NCBI GenBank assembly: GCA_030836605.1
Contig: JAUPMC010000048.1
Location: forward strand, 1 to 15,014
Direction of reading: 5' to 3'
Source of the DNA: Thermoplasmatota archaeon
GTDB taxonomy: Archaea; Thermoplasmatota; Thermoplasmata; UBA10834
DNA: 15,014 bases
Each line of letters begins with the position of its first letter. Within the stretch, counting starts at the first letter, position 1. Of the stretch, positions 13,867-15,014 are shown piece by piece. Both the position numbers and the translations under genes were made by a program. The notes beneath the pieces were generated by a model. The model saw nothing but the letters and a program-made list of their open reading frames with translations. It had not been told where the DNA came from and made no database searches.

Positions 13867-13907
13867 CGAGGTTACTGATTACTTATACAGCCTTATGGGG
13901 TGCACTC

Positions 13908-15014
13908 ATGCCGAAATCGCTCGTAAAGGACGCACTGGGAAAAGATGTAGAAGAACTGGAAAAGTCTCCTCAGCCCGCACAAACGCAGGCACCTCAACCT
14001 GCTAAGATGACCGCGGACGACGAAGAGATTGCGAAGATTGCGGAACAGCTGGATGTCAGCATCAAGATCATCGGATGCGGCGGCGGCGGCTCGAACACCA
14101 TCAACAGGTGTGTCGCGGCCAGCATATCCGGGGCGCAGCTTTGTGCCATCAACACTGATGCGAAGCACCTGCTCGCCATACACGCGCCGAAGAAGATACT
14201 GATAGGGAAGAACATCACGCGTGGCCTGGGCGCAGGCGCGATACCTCAGGTCGGAGAGGCGGCCGCGAAGGAGAACGAGCGCGAGATCAGGGACTTCCTG
14301 ACCGGCGCGAACATCGTGTTCGTCACCGCTGGTATGGGTGGCGGGACCGGTACCGGGTCCGCGCACTACGCCGCGCGGCTCGCGAAGGAGCTCAAGGCGC
14401 TGACCATCGGGGTCGTGACGATGCCCTTCAAGGCGGAGGGCGAGGTCAGGATGGAGAACGCCCTGGACGGCCTCGAGAGGCTCAGGAGGCTGTGCGACAC
14501 CACGATCGTCATACCCAACGACAAGCTGCTGGAGCTCGTGCCGAAGCTGCCTGTCGATGCCGCGTTCAAGGTCGCGGACGAGATACTCATGCAGACCATC
14601 AGGGGCCTCACCGAGATCATAACGAAGCCCGGACTGGTCAACCTCGACTACAGCGACATCATGACCGTCATGAACGAGGGCGGGGTCGCCTTCGTCGGGA
14701 TGGGCGAGTCCGACGAGTCGGATCCGGACGACCGCATCCAGGCCGCGATCGACGAGGCGCTGAACTCCCCATTGCTGGGAGAGATCGACCTCGGCGAGGC
14801 GAAGGGCGCCTTGATCAGGGTCGTCGGTGGCCCGGACATGACCGTGTCGGAGGCCCAGCAGGCGGCAGAGGTCGTCGGCAAGAGGATCAACAAGCACGCC
14901 AGACTCATCTGGGGTTGCAGCGTTGACCCGTCGATTGAGGGCGAGGTCAAGGTTCTGCTGATCGTCACGGGCGCGAAGTCGTCCATGCTGATGAGCAAGA
15001 ACCACGGCGGCGAC
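13908..15014 (+). CDS. ftsZ: cell division GTPase FtsZ, second paralog, 3' end cut by window edge
   Basis: 369 codons visible and no stop yet. Like its neighbour it has an N-terminal extension of about 45 residues, here proline- and glutamine-rich (SPQPAQTQAPQPAK), then IKIIGCGGGGSNTINR. The GTP signature GMGGGTGTGSAHYAA, the PFKAEGEVRMENA segment and the T7 loop NLDYSD are intact. Well over half of core positions match the first paralog by eye, including long identical stretches such as PNDKLLELVPKLP and LTEIITKPGLVNLD. GGGGTG 6 nt upstream supports the ATG. The body ends near MLMSKNHGG at the edge, so only the C-terminal tail is missing. Two FtsZs are normal in many euryarchaea, but their adjacency is not usual to my knowledge. 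Confidence 0.95.
   Translation, partial: MPKSLVKDALGKDVEELEKSPQPAQTQAPQPAKMTADDEEIAKIAEQLDVSIKIIGCGGGGSNTINRCVAASISGAQLCAINTDAKHLLAIHAPKKILIGKNITRGLGAGAIPQVGEAAAKENEREIRDFLTGANIVFVTAGMGGGTGTGSAHYAARLAKELKALTIGVVTMPFKAEGEVRMENALDGLERLRRLCDTTIVIPNDKLLELVPKLPVDAAFKVADEILMQTIRGLTEIITKPGLVNLDYSDIMTVMNEGGVAFVGMGESDESDPDDRIQAAIDEALNSPLLGEIDLGEAKGALIRVVGGPDMTVSEAQQAAEVVGKRINKHARLIWGCSVDPSIEGEVKVLLIVTGAKSSMLMSKNHGGD

Noticed and set aside
13893..15005. 370-codon open frame opposite the second ftsZ
   Set aside because: It is antisense to a conserved gene, its composition is the complement artefact typical of GC-rich DNA, and it shows no family motif.

Overview
The window is a gene-dense piece of a high-GC archaeal chromosome. 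The gene set is archaeal and mostly euryarchaeal: exosome Rrp4/Rrp41/Rrp42, proteasome alpha subunit, SBDS, RNase P protein Pop5, RNA polymerase subunit P, prefoldin beta, KEOPS Pcc1, the archaeal-type TyrRS, a RaSEA-like archaeosine radical SAM enzyme and two FtsZ paralogs. Shine-Dalgarno sequences of the GGTG/GGAG type and TATA boxes about 25-30 nt upstream of predicted transcription starts fit this. The small DUF5611-like gene, the two FtsZs and the calcium-repeat surface protein suggest a Thermoplasmatota-related lineage; that placement is inference. Of the stop codons I could read, about two thirds are TGA, one third TAG, and none is TAA.

Layout. (1) 1-1850, minus strand: start of the L3-L4 ribosomal protein operon (rpl4 is cut by the window edge), preceded by a long leader that can fold into several stem-loops, behind a strong TATA box. 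(2) 1876-3444, minus: a small DUF5611-like gene and a membrane-anchored protein with thrombospondin type 3 calcium repeats. The coding frame of the latter is interrupted by an in-frame TAG, after which a homologous second domain continues. (3) 3515-4752, minus: a histone-fold DUF1931 protein followed by RaSEA, probably one transcript. (4) 4885-5928, plus: tyrS, divergent from the DUF1931 gene and overlapping tail-to-tail with a DHH phosphoesterase. (5) 5911-11952, minus: the classic archaeal exosome/proteasome supercluster, read in the order psmA, SBDS, rrp4, rrp41, rrp42, rpl37ae, rpoP, pcc1, pfdB, DHH phosphoesterase. Most junctions are tight or overlapping, but TATA boxes before psmA, rrp4 (weak) and the DHH gene suggest it is several transcripts. 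(6) 12107-13567, minus: ftsZ followed closely by rnp2 (Pop5), directly upstream of psmA. (7) 13908-15014, plus: a second ftsZ paralog, head-to-head with the first and running off the window. The 340-bp space between the two ftsZ genes holds a TATA box for each and a GC-rich core full of stem-loops.

Together the genes serve RNA processing and decay (exosome, RNase P), ribosome assembly and composition (SBDS, L3, L4, L37Ae), tRNA charging and modification (TyrRS, RaSEA, Pcc1), transcription (RpoP), protein folding and turnover (prefoldin, proteasome) and cell division (FtsZ). The most unusual items are the structured rpl3 leader, the amber-split surface protein and the structured spacer between the inverted ftsZ pair. 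I saw no tRNA or rRNA gene, CRISPR array, insertion sequence or convincing T-run terminator.
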